From Pseudonocardia terrae (GTDB lineage Bacteria > Actinomycetota > Actinomycetes > Mycobacteriales > Pseudonocardiaceae), in NCBI RefSeq assembly GCF_021343995.1, contig NZ_JAJTTE010000003.1, forward strand, positions 62,001 through 126,000: a DNA stretch of 64,000 nucleotides, read 5' to 3'. The notes beneath the pieces were generated by a model. The model had not been told where the DNA came from, did no database searches, and was given only the letters and a program-made list of their open reading frames with translations. The translations under genes and the position numbers were made by a program. Below, piece after piece: positions 10,001-17,949 of the stretch; the stretch's first letter is position 1; each line of letters starts with the position of its first letter.

Positions 10001-10267
10001 ACAGGAGACGGCGGCGTCGAAGCTCTCGGGGCGCAGGGCGACGAGGGGAGCGGTCACGGGGGCGGTACCGCCGTCGGCCGTCGGCCAGCTGAGCTCGGCG
10101 GTGTTCTGCGACACGGGCAGGAACGGGATCGCGAGCGCCAGCACGGCCGACAGCAGGCCGAGCCCGGCGGCGAGCCGTCGCAGACCGGGACGGTGGTGTG
10201 GGGGAGCGGAGCCACGCCGGGGAGGGGAGCTGCGGCGCGCCTCGTCCACCGTGTCGGTGGTCAGCAC
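7076..10267 (-). CDS. Arabinosyltransferase, EmbA/B/C family (second copy)
   Basis: Second Emb-type arabinofuranosyltransferase, 1063 residues from GTG at 10267, the usual length of mycobacterial Embs. Layout: one N-terminal membrane segment, a periplasmic jelly-roll-like region, catalytic loop MTPDDGYILTIARG (acidic pair near residue 280), GNYYRWFDVPEAPFGWFYEL, a polytopic core with FTPTKWTHHFGA, and a C-terminal domain with many Trp, Gly and Asp residues as in the Emb carbohydrate-binding module. The open frame upstream of 10267 is not Emb-like. It is divergent from a large acyltransferase with about 200 bp between starts that contains an inverted repeat, and it is clearly diverged from the other emb, so the pair is not a recent duplication. 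Confidence 0.93.
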   Translation of the reverse strand: MLTTDTVDEARRSSPPRRGSAPPHHRPGLRRLAAGLGLLSAVLALAIPFLPVSQNTAELSWPTADGGTAPVTAPLVALRPESFDAAVSCPAVRSLDARSPQAATVFTTTAPGAPDGATVGMRVSVDAGRLAVDDRGERIAEADLAPGDCTLVVHSDWASTTVTVGGHPLAAFDDDRRPQVVGLWSDLDRNLDPVAGTAIRFATDNRFDTAPSGLKVAAAALAVVALLGCLLVLRRLDDRDGRRLVHTGRLSGRLRGHDWIRDSAVVVLLGGATVFGSMTPDDGYILTIARGTWTSGYVGNYYRWFDVPEAPFGWFYELYSKWIEVSDAVLWLRIPAFLMGVASWFLISRALLPRLGTRVRRSRSAGWAAAGVFLCFWIPFDNGLRPEPVVVIAALLSLVLLERALVTQRLLPIAGALVSGAFAVAATPTGLIAFAPLLAAARPLLRLLTGRARKAGWLVVLLPLLAAGVIVLVAVFDDQTWASVAEATRVRTEIGPNQPWYQELARYQLLFSDSRDGSLMRRFPVLLLLLLLGVSIAVLLRRGRIPGAALGVSRRLIGSSLLAFVVLAFTPTKWTHHFGAFAALGAGMAAIAALATGTSVLRSRRNQALLVAALLGTTALAFAGPNTWWYVSNWGVPWFDKPPSVHGISATSLLLVAAALALLYALVEHLRGPAVPRPLPADGRGPRLNNAPIAVICALMVVFQIASLAKGVEKQWGTYSLAADIIGDPTGSRCGLAGRVLVETDPEAGVLPPTTGPGGPPEAVGFTPDGLPPAGPGSLRDTDGRGNHDPGVTGTGPHGGRVSGSWSADPQAIGDYRSGWYALPQPARDGSAPLVLGIAGKVGDGTSLTLEFARGGQVVDRIEPDGESGTVTATADPLGTAASGLGWRDVRLPLSGAAATADAVRVVATDRALGQDGWIAVTEPRVPQLTPLTTVVAGMAGYNDWPTAFPSPCLRPFGVHRGVAEMPGYRILADTQQREVGDNWGFPSTGGPQGWIDHVARQRVLPTYLQGQWDFDWGQLRMLEPWSPTPGGPDVEQGTRTTWGWQKVGQMGKAPADPPLDRP

Positions 10268-10342
10268 GACGCCCGAGGCTAGCTCCCGCCCCGGTGCGTC
10301 GCCGAACCCGTCCTGACCGGTGATGCGCGACACTGTCGTCCG

Positions 10343-10376
10343 GCTGTCATCCGGTTCGGGCATCAAGAATGACAGC
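10343..10376. promoter_or_regulatory. Inverted repeat in the emb/acyltransferase divergent promoter region
   Basis: GCTGTCAT at 10343-10350 and ATGACAGC at 10369-10376 are exact complements separated by 18 bp. They sit 76 bp upstream of the emb GTG and 87 bp upstream of the acyltransferase GTG, in one of the few less GC-rich patches (10345-10415) of this locus. Geometry suits a dimeric regulator; the regulator is unknown. Confidence 0.4.
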
Positions 10377-10463
10377 GATGTAGTTCCACCACTGTACGTA
10401 ATGTATTGGGCCGTTCGGGCGCTCCGTGGGGGACACCCGTGACGGCTACACGGGGGCATCGTT

Positions 10464-12662
10464 GTGGCCGATGTGACCACGACCGCCCAGCACGCGCCCG
10501 TGTCCGACACGGGTCGGCCTCCCGGCTCCACCGCCTCCGGACGGGTCGAGCTGCGCGCGTTGACAGGACTCCGTGCCGCCGCCGCGGCGTGGGTCGTGTT
10601 GTTCCACTTCCACTTCACCGCGCTGCCCGGCGTCGCGCTCGTCAGCGGGCTGCTCGGTCCGTTGGTCACGCAGGGTGCGCTCGGCGTGGACCTCTTCTTC
10701 GTGCTCAGCGGGTTCGTGATCGCCTACACCTACCTCGAGCAGCTCGGCCCGCGGCTCTCCGCGGCGCGGACCGGCCGCTTCGTCTGGGCCCGGGCCTGCC
10801 GGATCTGGCCGGCGTACGCGCTGGTGTTCCACATGTTCGGGATCTGGCTGGTCGCCCGCGCCGTCTACGGGAGCGACCCCGAGATCGCCTTCCAGGCGGT
10901 GCAGCCCGTGCTGAGCCCTGGTGAGTGGCTGCAGCAGATGTTCATGGTGCAGATGTGGGACAACCCCTACCTGGACGGCGCCTCGTGGGTCGGCCCGACG
11001 TGGTCGATCAGTGCCGAGTGGCTGGCCTATCTGCTGTTCCCGCTGGTCGCGGTGGTCTTCCACCGGATGCGGAACCTGCCGGTCGTCGTGCTGGCCGGCG
11101 CCGCCCTGGCCCTGATGACGCCGATCGCGGCGGCCTACCTGACCACCGGGAGCCCCTACTACCCGTGGAGCTGGGTCGTCCGGATCCTGTGCGGGTTCGG
11201 GGCGGGGATCCTGGCCTACCTGGCCGTGCGCCGCCTGCGCCGCCGGCCGGGCGTCGGGCGCCCGGCGTCGGTGGTCGCCTCGGTCGTCCCGGTGCTGATC
11301 GCCGTCGGCCTGCTTGCGGGCGAGCTCGTCGGCCCCGGACGCGGCGGTGCCGTCCTGGTGCTCTTCCCGGTGCTGGTCGGCGCCCTGGCGCTGGCCGACG
11401 GCGGCGTCCGCGGCGGCGTCGCGCGGTGGCTCTCGCGACCGGCGATGGTGCACGGCGGCCGGATCTCCTACGCGCTCTACCTGATCCACATCCCGATGTT
11501 CGAGGTCTTCTGGCTGGCCCTGCGCCGCTACGGGGGCTTCGGGGGCAGCTCCCTGCTCGCACCTGACGGCGTGCTCGCGCATGTGCTCGCGGTCGTCGTG
11601 CTGCTCGCGACCGTTCCCGCCGCCCACCTGCTGTTCCGATACGTCGAGGAGCCGGCGCGCGCCGCCATGAAGGAGATGCCTCCGCTGTGGGCGCGGCAGC
11701 TGGGCGACGTCCGGGACCGGCTGCCGGGGGTTCTCGCGCGTCTCGTGCCGGTCGGACCTGCCGCGTCCGTCCCGGTCCTGGCCGTGCCGGTGGCGCCCGC
11801 GCCGCGGCGGGCGGGGGAGCGCGGATCCGTGCGCGTCGGCGGCGTACCCGTCCCCCTCGTGCCCCCGGCCCGGACGGCATCGGACCCGCGGGCCGTCGAG
11901 CCCGCCCCCGTTCTCGCGGCGCCCGAGGTGCAGCGTTCCGTTCCCCCTGCCGATCACGCTGCCGATCACGCTGTCGAGCCGGCCGTCGATCCCGCCGTCG
12001 TTCCCGCTGTCGATCCCGACCTGGAGGTGGCCGCCATGCCGTCCGTCCCGACCGGCTCCTCGCAGGCCGCCGCTGACCGTCCCGCGGGCCCGCGGACGGC
12101 GCCGTTCCCGGCCGTCCCGCCCGTCGACCGTCCCGCCGTCGGGGTGCCCATCGACACCGACGCGGCCCGGCGGGACCCCGTCACCGCGGTCCTTCCGGCC
12201 GTCGCGCTCGAGCCGGAGGTCGCGATCGGGCTGAGCGGGGCCGGGTCCTGGCCGGAACGGCGGCGACGTCCGCATCCCGCACCCACCCCTCGGCCCGTCC
12301 CGGCACCCGAGCCCGCCCCACGTCCGGCGGCGATCGCCCCGATCGACACCACCAACGCCCGGCAGGACCCGGCCACCCGGGCGTTGCCGACGGTCGTCCC
12401 GATGCCGCTGATCGAGCCGCCGACCCAGGCCTTCCCGGCGGTCGCGCCGCTGCCCGAGCAGCCGAGCCCCGTGCGCCGGCTCCTCGACGCCCGCAACGCC
12501 GACCTCCGGTCGCCGCACCCCGAGCTGGCCGAGGCGCTGGCGCAGCAGCTCGTCGGCGCCCGGCTGGCCCGCGGGAAGCACCGGGTGAAGAACGCCCGCC
12601 CGCACGCCGCCCCGCACATCGCCGGGCAGCGCGGTCCGGAGCGCCAGGGCCGCGCGCGCTGA
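10464..12662 (+). CDS. Membrane acyltransferase (acyltransferase-3/OafA type) with long disordered tail
   Basis: Integral-membrane O-acyltransferase of the family that acetylates or succinylates cell-wall sugars. Residues about 28-395 carry the family signature: RALTGLRAAAAAWVVLFHF with a catalytic-type His, GALGVDLFFVLSGFVIAY, RACRIWPAY and a C-terminal YALYLIHIPMFEVFW, with about ten membrane segments. Residues 396-732 are a Pro/Val/Ala-rich, probably cytosolic disordered tail, unusually long for the family, with a short motif repeated near 562-579 (IDTDAARRDPVTAVLPAV) and 626-644 (IDTTNARQDPATRALPTVV). The end, RLLDARNADLRSPHPELAEA onward, looks helical and basic. Start GTG at 10464. Position between emb and other cell-wall genes suggests acylation of arabinan or a related glycan; the substrate is inferred only. 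Confidence 0.85.
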   Translation: MADVTTTAQHAPVSDTGRPPGSTASGRVELRALTGLRAAAAAWVVLFHFHFTALPGVALVSGLLGPLVTQGALGVDLFFVLSGFVIAYTYLEQLGPRLSAARTGRFVWARACRIWPAYALVFHMFGIWLVARAVYGSDPEIAFQAVQPVLSPGEWLQQMFMVQMWDNPYLDGASWVGPTWSISAEWLAYLLFPLVAVVFHRMRNLPVVVLAGAALALMTPIAAAYLTTGSPYYPWSWVVRILCGFGAGILAYLAVRRLRRRPGVGRPASVVASVVPVLIAVGLLAGELVGPGRGGAVLVLFPVLVGALALADGGVRGGVARWLSRPAMVHGGRISYALYLIHIPMFEVFWLALRRYGGFGGSSLLAPDGVLAHVLAVVVLLATVPAAHLLFRYVEEPARAAMKEMPPLWARQLGDVRDRLPGVLARLVPVGPAASVPVLAVPVAPAPRRAGERGSVRVGGVPVPLVPPARTASDPRAVEPAPVLAAPEVQRSVPPADHAADHAVEPAVDPAVVPAVDPDLEVAAMPSVPTGSSQAAADRPAGPRTAPFPAVPPVDRPAVGVPIDTDAARRDPVTAVLPAVALEPEVAIGLSGAGSWPERRRRPHPAPTPRPVPAPEPAPRPAAIAPIDTTNARQDPATRALPTVVPMPLIEPPTQAFPAVAPLPEQPSPVRRLLDARNADLRSPHPELAEALAQQLVGARLARGKHRVKNARPHAAPHIAGQRGPERQGRAR
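11948..12020 (+). repeat. Degenerate 12-bp tandem repeat in the acyltransferase tail
   Basis: A run of near-copies of a 12-bp unit (GCCGATCACGCT twice, then GTCGATCCCGCC-like units) encodes a V/A/D-P-A-V series in the disordered tail. It probably expands and contracts by slippage and accounts for part of the tail length. Confidence 0.5.
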
Positions 12663-12727
12663 CCGCCCACCCCCGGCGGAGGAGGGCGGCGGTCGGGCTG
12701 CTCGCGGCCTGATGCCACGATGCAGGC

Positions 12728-13387
12728 GTGCACGCCGAGCAGGTGACGGAGCCCGTCGATCGGGAGCGCGACCGTAGCCCGCTGCGCTGGTACGTGCGGC
12801 TCGTCCTGAGGTACGCCGGTCGCGGCCCGTACCTCGAGGTCGGCGGTGACGGCCGGCTGCTGCGCCGGCTCGCCGAGCACGGCCCGGCCTCCGGTGTGGC
12901 CCCGTCGGCGGGGACGGCGGCGCGGATCAGGGCCGAGGCCCCCGGATGTCCGGTCCACCGCCTCGTCGACGTCCCCGACGGATCCTTCCGGTGTGTCGTC
13001 GCGATCGACGCGCTCGGCCGCACCGACGATCCCGAGCAGGACTTGTCCGACGTCCGCGAGTGGCGGCGCGTGCTGGTCCCGGGCGGCCGCGCGATCGTCC
13101 TGGTGCCCGACGCCGCGGGCCGCGGCGCCGAGCTCACCGGCGATGCCGGGGCGGGTGCCCGGGCGGTCCGGCGATCCCACGCCGACTGGCTCCGGCTCTT
13201 CGCCGAGGCCGGCCTGTCCGTGCAGCGGGAAGGGTCCGACGGGCTGAGCCGGGGTCCCTACGGCCGGATCCCCACCTGGCTCGATCCCCGCAGGCTCCCG
13301 GCCCGGGTCCAGCAGGCGTTCGGTTCCCTCTACCTGAGCCCCGGCGAGGGCGAGAACAGCGTCTTCGTCCTCGAACGCCCGAACTGA
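12728..13387 (+). CDS. Class I SAM-dependent methyltransferase-like protein
   Basis: 219 residues from GTG at 12728. The fold is indicated by YLEVGGDGRLLRRLAEHG (motif I region, residues 35-52), a central DVPDGSFRCVVAIDALGR stretch, and EWRRVLVPGGRAIVLVPD, the typical post-motif III strand of UbiE/MenG-like enzymes. Motif I is E-V-G-G-D-G, a variant of the usual E-x-G-x-G. It follows the acyltransferase by 66 bp and precedes a GT-C protein on the same strand, so a role in modifying a wall or lipid intermediate is possible but unproven. Confidence 0.7.
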   Translation: MHAEQVTEPVDRERDRSPLRWYVRLVLRYAGRGPYLEVGGDGRLLRRLAEHGPASGVAPSAGTAARIRAEAPGCPVHRLVDVPDGSFRCVVAIDALGRTDDPEQDLSDVREWRRVLVPGGRAIVLVPDAAGRGAELTGDAGAGARAVRRSHADWLRLFAEAGLSVQREGSDGLSRGPYGRIPTWLDPRRLPARVQQAFGSLYLSPGEGENSVFVLERPN

Positions 13388-13491
13388 TCGATCCCTCGGT
13401 GCGCGGCACGCCGGTCGCGGACGTGCAGCACGTGATCGGACTGGCGCGCGCCGGGCCCCCGTAGACTCCGGTCGGTCCGCGCACTTCCCCC

Positions 13492-14982
13492 GTGCAGATC
13501 GGCGAGGCCGTGACCCTGAAGGATCCTTCGGCCCGACCGACTGGGTCACCATCTCCGATCCGGTCCGTTCGGCCCGCCGGCGTGTGCTTCGCCCTCGGAG
13601 GAGGGGTAGGCGGCCTCCTCCTGTTCCTGCTCGCCCGCGACGCGCTCATCGACGACGCCTACATCACCCTCGACTACGCGAGGTCGCTCGCCCTGCACGG
13701 ACAGTGGGCTCTCGAGCCCGGTCACGTGGCGAACACAGCGACATCGCCCCTGAACGTCCTCCTGCTCGCCCTGATCACGGTCGTGACCAGGGCCCCGTTC
13801 CTCGCCGTGGCGGGCGTGCTGGCAGGGTCGCTGGCCCTGTTGGGTCTCGCGCTCTCCAGCATCTGCGGAAGGCTCGGATGGAACCGGTGGCCGGCAGCGC
13901 TCGCTCCGCTCGCGGTGGTGGTGAACCCGCTGCTCGCTGCCACGGTCGGTATGGAGACCTACCTCGGGATCGCGCTCATCGCGTGCCTCGGGTGGGCCGC
14001 GGTCGCGAGGAGGCCCGGGATCGCGGGCCTGGTGATCGGGCTGCTCGTCCTCACCCGGCCGGACCTGGTGATGTTCGGGGTCGCCGTGGTCGCCGTCCCC
14101 TCGCTGGTACGGCGGCTGCACGTCGTCGCGTCGACCGCGCTCCTGACGGCACTGCCCTGGTTCGCCGTCAGCTGGTGGGTACTCGGGTCGGCTCTGCCGG
14201 ACACCGTGCTGTTGAAGGTCGGTGACCATTGGGGGCCCTGGACGTTCGTGAACGGGCTGCAGTTGTACTTCGGGGTCTACCCCGCCGCCGTCCTTCTCTC
14301 GGTCGTTCCGGCCGCGTGCGGCGTCGTGGCTGCCGCGGTCTGGTTCGTGCTCCGCCTCGCCAGGTGCGCGGCGGCCGGGGCGGTGCTGGCGATCGTGTGG
14401 GGGGGCGGCGCGTGCCTGCACGCCGTGCTCTTCGTGGCCCTCGGCACGGCGCCCTACCACTGGTACTACGGACCGCTGATCGGGTCGCTGACGCTCCTCG
14501 GCACGCTCAGCCTCGCAGCGGCGCCGGCCGCGATACGCGCGATCGGCCTGGTGGTCGGAGCGGTCGGGCTGATCGCCACCGTCGTGTTCCTTGTGCAACG
14601 GCCGTGGTCGACGGCCCCGATCACCACCAACTGGGCGACGGCACAGCAGTACCGCGACGCGGCTGCGCTGGTACCTGCGGGAGCGGTCGTCCGTTCCCCG
14701 GGCGAGATCGGGACGCTCGCCTACTACTGCGACTGCACCGTCGTGGACGGATTCTCGGATCGGGCGCTGATCACCCCGCTGATCCAGCAGCGGAGCGATC
14801 GCAGCGGGAGGCTGGGCCGGCAACTCCTGGCGGTCAACTATGCCCGCCTCGCTACCGGCCCGCCCCTCGATCCGCGGTTGCAGTTCGTGGTCGCTCAGGA
14901 CGGGCCCGGCGTGAGCATCGCCACACCGTGGAGGTCCGCCGGGGTGCTGCGGGTCGGGCCGATCGAGCCTACTCCGGCGTGA
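13492..14982 (+). CDS. GT-C membrane protein related to AftB
   Basis: 496-residue polytopic protein. Near residue 54 it carries IDDAYITLDYARSLALHGQ followed by ANTATSPLNVLLLAL. This parallels the DDG...ANTST segment of AftB, so it is probably a GT-C glycosyltransferase using a polyprenyl-phosphate sugar, with the acidic pair as catalytic site. About ten hydrophobic segments follow, then a short soluble C-terminus. Start GTG at 13492; a GTG at 13510 is equally possible. The donor sugar cannot be told from the sequence. Convergent with the nitroreductase gene downstream. Confidence 0.75.
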   Translation: MQIGEAVTLKDPSARPTGSPSPIRSVRPAGVCFALGGGVGGLLLFLLARDALIDDAYITLDYARSLALHGQWALEPGHVANTATSPLNVLLLALITVVTRAPFLAVAGVLAGSLALLGLALSSICGRLGWNRWPAALAPLAVVVNPLLAATVGMETYLGIALIACLGWAAVARRPGIAGLVIGLLVLTRPDLVMFGVAVVAVPSLVRRLHVVASTALLTALPWFAVSWWVLGSALPDTVLLKVGDHWGPWTFVNGLQLYFGVYPAAVLLSVVPAACGVVAAAVWFVLRLARCAAAGAVLAIVWGGGACLHAVLFVALGTAPYHWYYGPLIGSLTLLGTLSLAAAPAAIRAIGLVVGAVGLIATVVFLVQRPWSTAPITTNWATAQQYRDAAALVPAGAVVRSPGEIGTLAYYCDCTVVDGFSDRALITPLIQQRSDRSGRLGRQLLAVNYARLATGPPLDPRLQFVVAQDGPGVSIATPWRSAGVLRVGPIEPTPA

Positions 14983-15057
14983 TCGCCTTCCTCGGCGTGA
15001 AGCCCGCTTGATCCGGCCGGGAGGTGACAGTGCTCAGCGCCCGGGTCGGCCGCCCGC

Positions 15058-15711
15058 TCACCATCCGTCCACGTGCAGCACCTCGTCGAGGGGCTGACGC
15101 GGTGCCGGCTTGAAGTCGGTGCCCTTCGTGTAGGCGACCGGCAACAACACACCCTGCTTGACGGTCGCCGGGATGCCGAGCGCCTCGGCGACCTCCTTCT
15201 CGTAGCGGAGGTGCAGCGTCGTCCAGGCGCTCCCGAGCCCACGGGCGCGCAGGGCGAGCTGCAGGCTCCAGGCGGCCGGCAGGAGCGAGCCCCACAGCCC
15301 GGCCTGGTTGCCCGCGGGCAGTTCCTCGGTGCCGGTCTCGATCGCGCCGATCACCAGCACCGGGACCTCGGCCATCACCTCGGCCAGGTACTCCGCGCTC
15401 GACGCGACGCGCTTCTGCGTGGCCTCGCGGCCGGCGTCGCCCGACGTGTCGTTGGCCGCGTAACCCGCCGAGTTGCGGTACAGGTCGAACGACCGCGCGT
15501 AGTGATCGGCGACGACCTTCCGCTTGGCCGGGTCGGTCACCACGATCCAGTGCCAGCCCTGCTTGTTGCTGCCGCTCGGCGCCTGCAGCGCCACCGCGAG
15601 CGACTCGCGGATGACGTCGAGCGGCACCGGGCGCTCCAGGTCCAGGCGCTTGCGCACCGAACGCGTGGTGCTGAGCAGTTGATCGGGGTCCAGCGGGAGC
15701 AGCTCTGCCAT
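15058..15711 (-). CDS. Nitroreductase family FMN protein
   Basis: 217 residues, one-domain nitroreductase fold. RSVRKRLDLERPVP at the N-terminus (FMN phosphate-binding Arg residues), QAPSGSNKQGWHWIVV (residues 43-58) and GLWGSLLPAAWSLQLALRARGLGSAW (in two consecutive helices) are characteristic. These enzymes reduce nitro, quinone or enone compounds with NAD(P)H; the substrate here is unknown. ATG start at 15711. It lies downstream of dprE2 on the same strand with a 21-bp gap, so it may be the last gene of the dprE1-dprE2 unit. Confidence 0.85.
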   Translation of the reverse strand: MAELLPLDPDQLLSTTRSVRKRLDLERPVPLDVIRESLAVALQAPSGSNKQGWHWIVVTDPAKRKVVADHYARSFDLYRNSAGYAANDTSGDAGREATQKRVASSAEYLAEVMAEVPVLVIGAIETGTEELPAGNQAGLWGSLLPAAWSLQLALRARGLGSAWTTLHLRYEKEVAEALGIPATVKQGVLLPVAYTKGTDFKPAPRQPLDEVLHVDGW

Positions 15712-15732
15712 GTCCCCGACTCTAGATCGCCG

Positions 15733-16488
15733 CTACAGCGGCAGCCTACGGAAGACCGGACGCGGGACGTGCCGCAGCGCCGACATCACGAAGCGCAGCG
15801 GGGCGGGTGCCCACACCAGCTCCTGCTTGGTCCGCACCGCGTGGACGATGACCTCCGCGACCGCCTCCGGGGTGGTCGACAGCGGGGCAGGCTTGAGGCC
15901 CTCGGTCATCTTGGTGTGCACGAACCCGGGCCGGACCACGGTCACCGTGACGCCGAAGGGCCGCAGCGCCTCGGTGAGACCGGTGTAGAAGGCGTCGAGC
16001 CCCGCCTTGGTGGAGCCGTAGACGAAGTTCGACCGGCGCGCCCGCTCGCCCGCGACCGAGGACAGCGCCACCAGCGAGCCGTGGCCCTGCTGCTTCAGCC
16101 GGTCGCCGAGCGCCACCCCGACGGAGACGGCCGCGGTGTAGTTGACCTGCGCCAGCTCGACGGCCTTGGCGCCGTCCGTCCAGGCCTCCTCGTTGTCCCC
16201 GAGCAGGCCGAACGCCACGATCGCCACGTCGACGTCGCCCTCGGCGAAGGCCTTCTCGACCACGGAGGCGTGGGTGTCGAGCGCCTTCGCGTCGAAGTCG
16301 AGCGTCTCGACGGCGCAGCCCCTGGCCTCGAGCCGGGCCTTGGCGTCCGTCAGCCGCTGCGACGGCCGCGCGGCCAGCACGACCCGCATGGGCCGGTCCG
16401 AGGCGAAGGCCTCGACCGCGGCGAGCCCGATCTCGGAGGTCCCGCCCAGCAGCAGGATGCTCTGCGGGTTGCCCACGGCGTCGATCAC
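15733..16488 (-). CDS. dprE2: Decaprenylphosphoryl-2-keto-ribose reductase DprE2
   Basis: Short-chain dehydrogenase that reduces the DprE1 product to decaprenylphosphoryl-arabinose, the only known donor for Emb and Aft enzymes. 251 residues from GTG at 16488 (V-I-D-A-V-G-N-P-Q, the same opening as the mycobacterial enzyme, 254 aa). NADH-binding LLLGGTSEIG (13-21), NYTAAVSVGV (116-125), catalytic Ser143/144, Tyr157 and Lys161 in FVYGSTKAG, and the typical tail ELVWAPAPLRFVM...RHVPRPVFRRLPL are all present. It follows dprE1 by 31 bp; the two form an operon as in all AG-making actinobacteria. Confidence 0.95.
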   Translation of the reverse strand: MIDAVGNPQSILLLGGTSEIGLAAVEAFASDRPMRVVLAARPSQRLTDAKARLEARGCAVETLDFDAKALDTHASVVEKAFAEGDVDVAIVAFGLLGDNEEAWTDGAKAVELAQVNYTAAVSVGVALGDRLKQQGHGSLVALSSVAGERARRSNFVYGSTKAGLDAFYTGLTEALRPFGVTVTVVRPGFVHTKMTEGLKPAPLSTTPEAVAEVIVHAVRTKQELVWAPAPLRFVMSALRHVPRPVFRRLPL

Positions 16489-16519
16489 GACTCGCTCCGC
16501 TCGTTCCGGGTGTCGATCA

Positions 16520-17884
16520 TCAGATGAGCTCCAGTCGTCGTGCGAGGTCGGAGGCGAAGACGCCCGCAGGGTCGACGGCGGCGCGCACCGTGCGCCACTC
16601 CTCGAGCCGCGGGTAGCCGCGCCGGATGGCCTCCGGCGTGGTCCGGGACTCCTTGGCCAGGTAGTGCCGGCCACCGGCGTCGAGCACGATCCGGTCGAGA
16701 TCCTCGCAGAGCTCGTTCAGGCCGGGCCCGATCGGGATGTCGACGCAGAGCGTCCAGCCGGGCTTGGGGAAGGACAGCGGGGCGCGGTTGCCCTCGCCGA
16801 ACCGCTTGAGCACGTTGAGTGCCGAGACCTGCCCGGCCTCGGTCATCCGCTCCAGCACCGTGCGGATCACGTCACCGCGCTCCAGCGGCACCACGAACTG
16901 GTACTGCAGGAAGCCGTGCGGCCCGTACCCGCGGTTCCACTCGCCCGCGATGTCGAGCGGGTGCAGGAACTGGGTGATGTTCTGGATCGCGCCCAGCTTG
17001 GTGGGGGACTTTCGGTACCAGAGCTCGCTGAACAGCCTGCCGGTGACGCGGTTGAGCATCCCGGGCGGGAACACGTCGGGCACGGTCAGCAGTTGCGGGG
17101 CGTCGAACTTCAGCGGGTCGCGGCGCTGCTTGGGCGTGAGGTCCGCGAGCGTCGCGTGGTTCGCCCTCGTCAGCAGGCCGCGGCCGAAGTGCTCACCGGT
17201 GGTGACGGCGTCGAACCAGGAGACCGACTCGGCGTACTTCTCGTCGTCCCGGGTCTGGCGGTCCATGAGGTCGGCCAGGTTGTCGATCTGCTCGGTGTCG
17301 ACCTTGAAGTAGGCGGTCTCGACGTGGTGCAGCTTCAGCCGCGCCCGCACGATCACACCGGTCAGACCCATCCCGCCGACGGTGGCCCAGAACAGTTCGG
17401 CGTCCGGCCCCTCGGGTGTGAGCTCGCGGGTCGAGCCGTCGGCCAGCACGATCGTCATGGCCTCGACGTGGTTGCCGAAGGAGCCGACGACGTGGTGCGC
17501 CTTGCCGTGGATGTCCGCGCCGATCGCTCCGCCGATGGTGACCTGCCGGGTCCCGGGCAGGACCGGCACCCACAGGCCGAAGGGCAGCGCGCGGCGCATG
17601 AGTGTGTCGAGCGAGACGCCGGCGTCGAGGTCGACGACGCCGGAGTCGGCGTCGATCGTGTGGATCCGGGCGAGCCCGGTCATGTCGAGCACGGTGCCGC
17701 CGGCGTTCTGCGCCGGGTCGCCGTAGGACCGGCCGAGGCCGCGGGCGATGATCCCGCGGCGCCCCGCGGCCTTCACCGCGGCGGCGACCTCCTCCGGCGT
17801 CCGGGGCGTGATCACCGTGGCCACGGTGGGCGCCGTGCGCCCCCACCCGTGCAGGGTCCGGGTCTCGCTGGCTGGGCTGGTCAT
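16520..17884 (-). CDS. dprE1: Decaprenylphosphoryl-ribose oxidase DprE1
   Basis: FAD-dependent (vanillyl-alcohol-oxidase fold) enzyme that oxidises decaprenylphosphoryl-ribose, the first half of the epimerisation to the arabinose donor. 454 residues from ATG at 17884, close to the 461 of M. tuberculosis. FAD-binding GLGRSYGDPAQNAGG and LPGTRQVTIGGAIGADIHGK are present, as is FLQYQFVVP of the substrate pocket. The benzothiazinone-reactive cysteine is conserved at Cys380 in KPGWTLCVDIPIG (Cys387 in M. tuberculosis). The frame is open upstream to 18565, but that part is antisense to real codons of the next gene; MTSPASETRTLHGWGRTAPT is the natural N-terminus. Confidence 0.96.
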   Translation of the reverse strand: MTSPASETRTLHGWGRTAPTVATVITPRTPEEVAAAVKAAGRRGIIARGLGRSYGDPAQNAGGTVLDMTGLARIHTIDADSGVVDLDAGVSLDTLMRRALPFGLWVPVLPGTRQVTIGGAIGADIHGKAHHVVGSFGNHVEAMTIVLADGSTRELTPEGPDAELFWATVGGMGLTGVIVRARLKLHHVETAYFKVDTEQIDNLADLMDRQTRDDEKYAESVSWFDAVTTGEHFGRGLLTRANHATLADLTPKQRRDPLKFDAPQLLTVPDVFPPGMLNRVTGRLFSELWYRKSPTKLGAIQNITQFLHPLDIAGEWNRGYGPHGFLQYQFVVPLERGDVIRTVLERMTEAGQVSALNVLKRFGEGNRAPLSFPKPGWTLCVDIPIGPGLNELCEDLDRIVLDAGGRHYLAKESRTTPEAIRRGYPRLEEWRTVRAAVDPAGVFASDLARRLELI

Positions 17885-17949
17885 CGGGAGCCAGGCTACC
17901 GACGCAACGGCGTGCCGTCGGAGTCGGCACCCCGCCCTGGCGGCCGCGG

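Noticed and set aside
15058..15711. BluB-type dimethylbenzimidazole synthase
   Set aside because: Nitroreductase-fold motifs are generic and no cobalamin genes or BluB-specific N-terminal pattern are seen.
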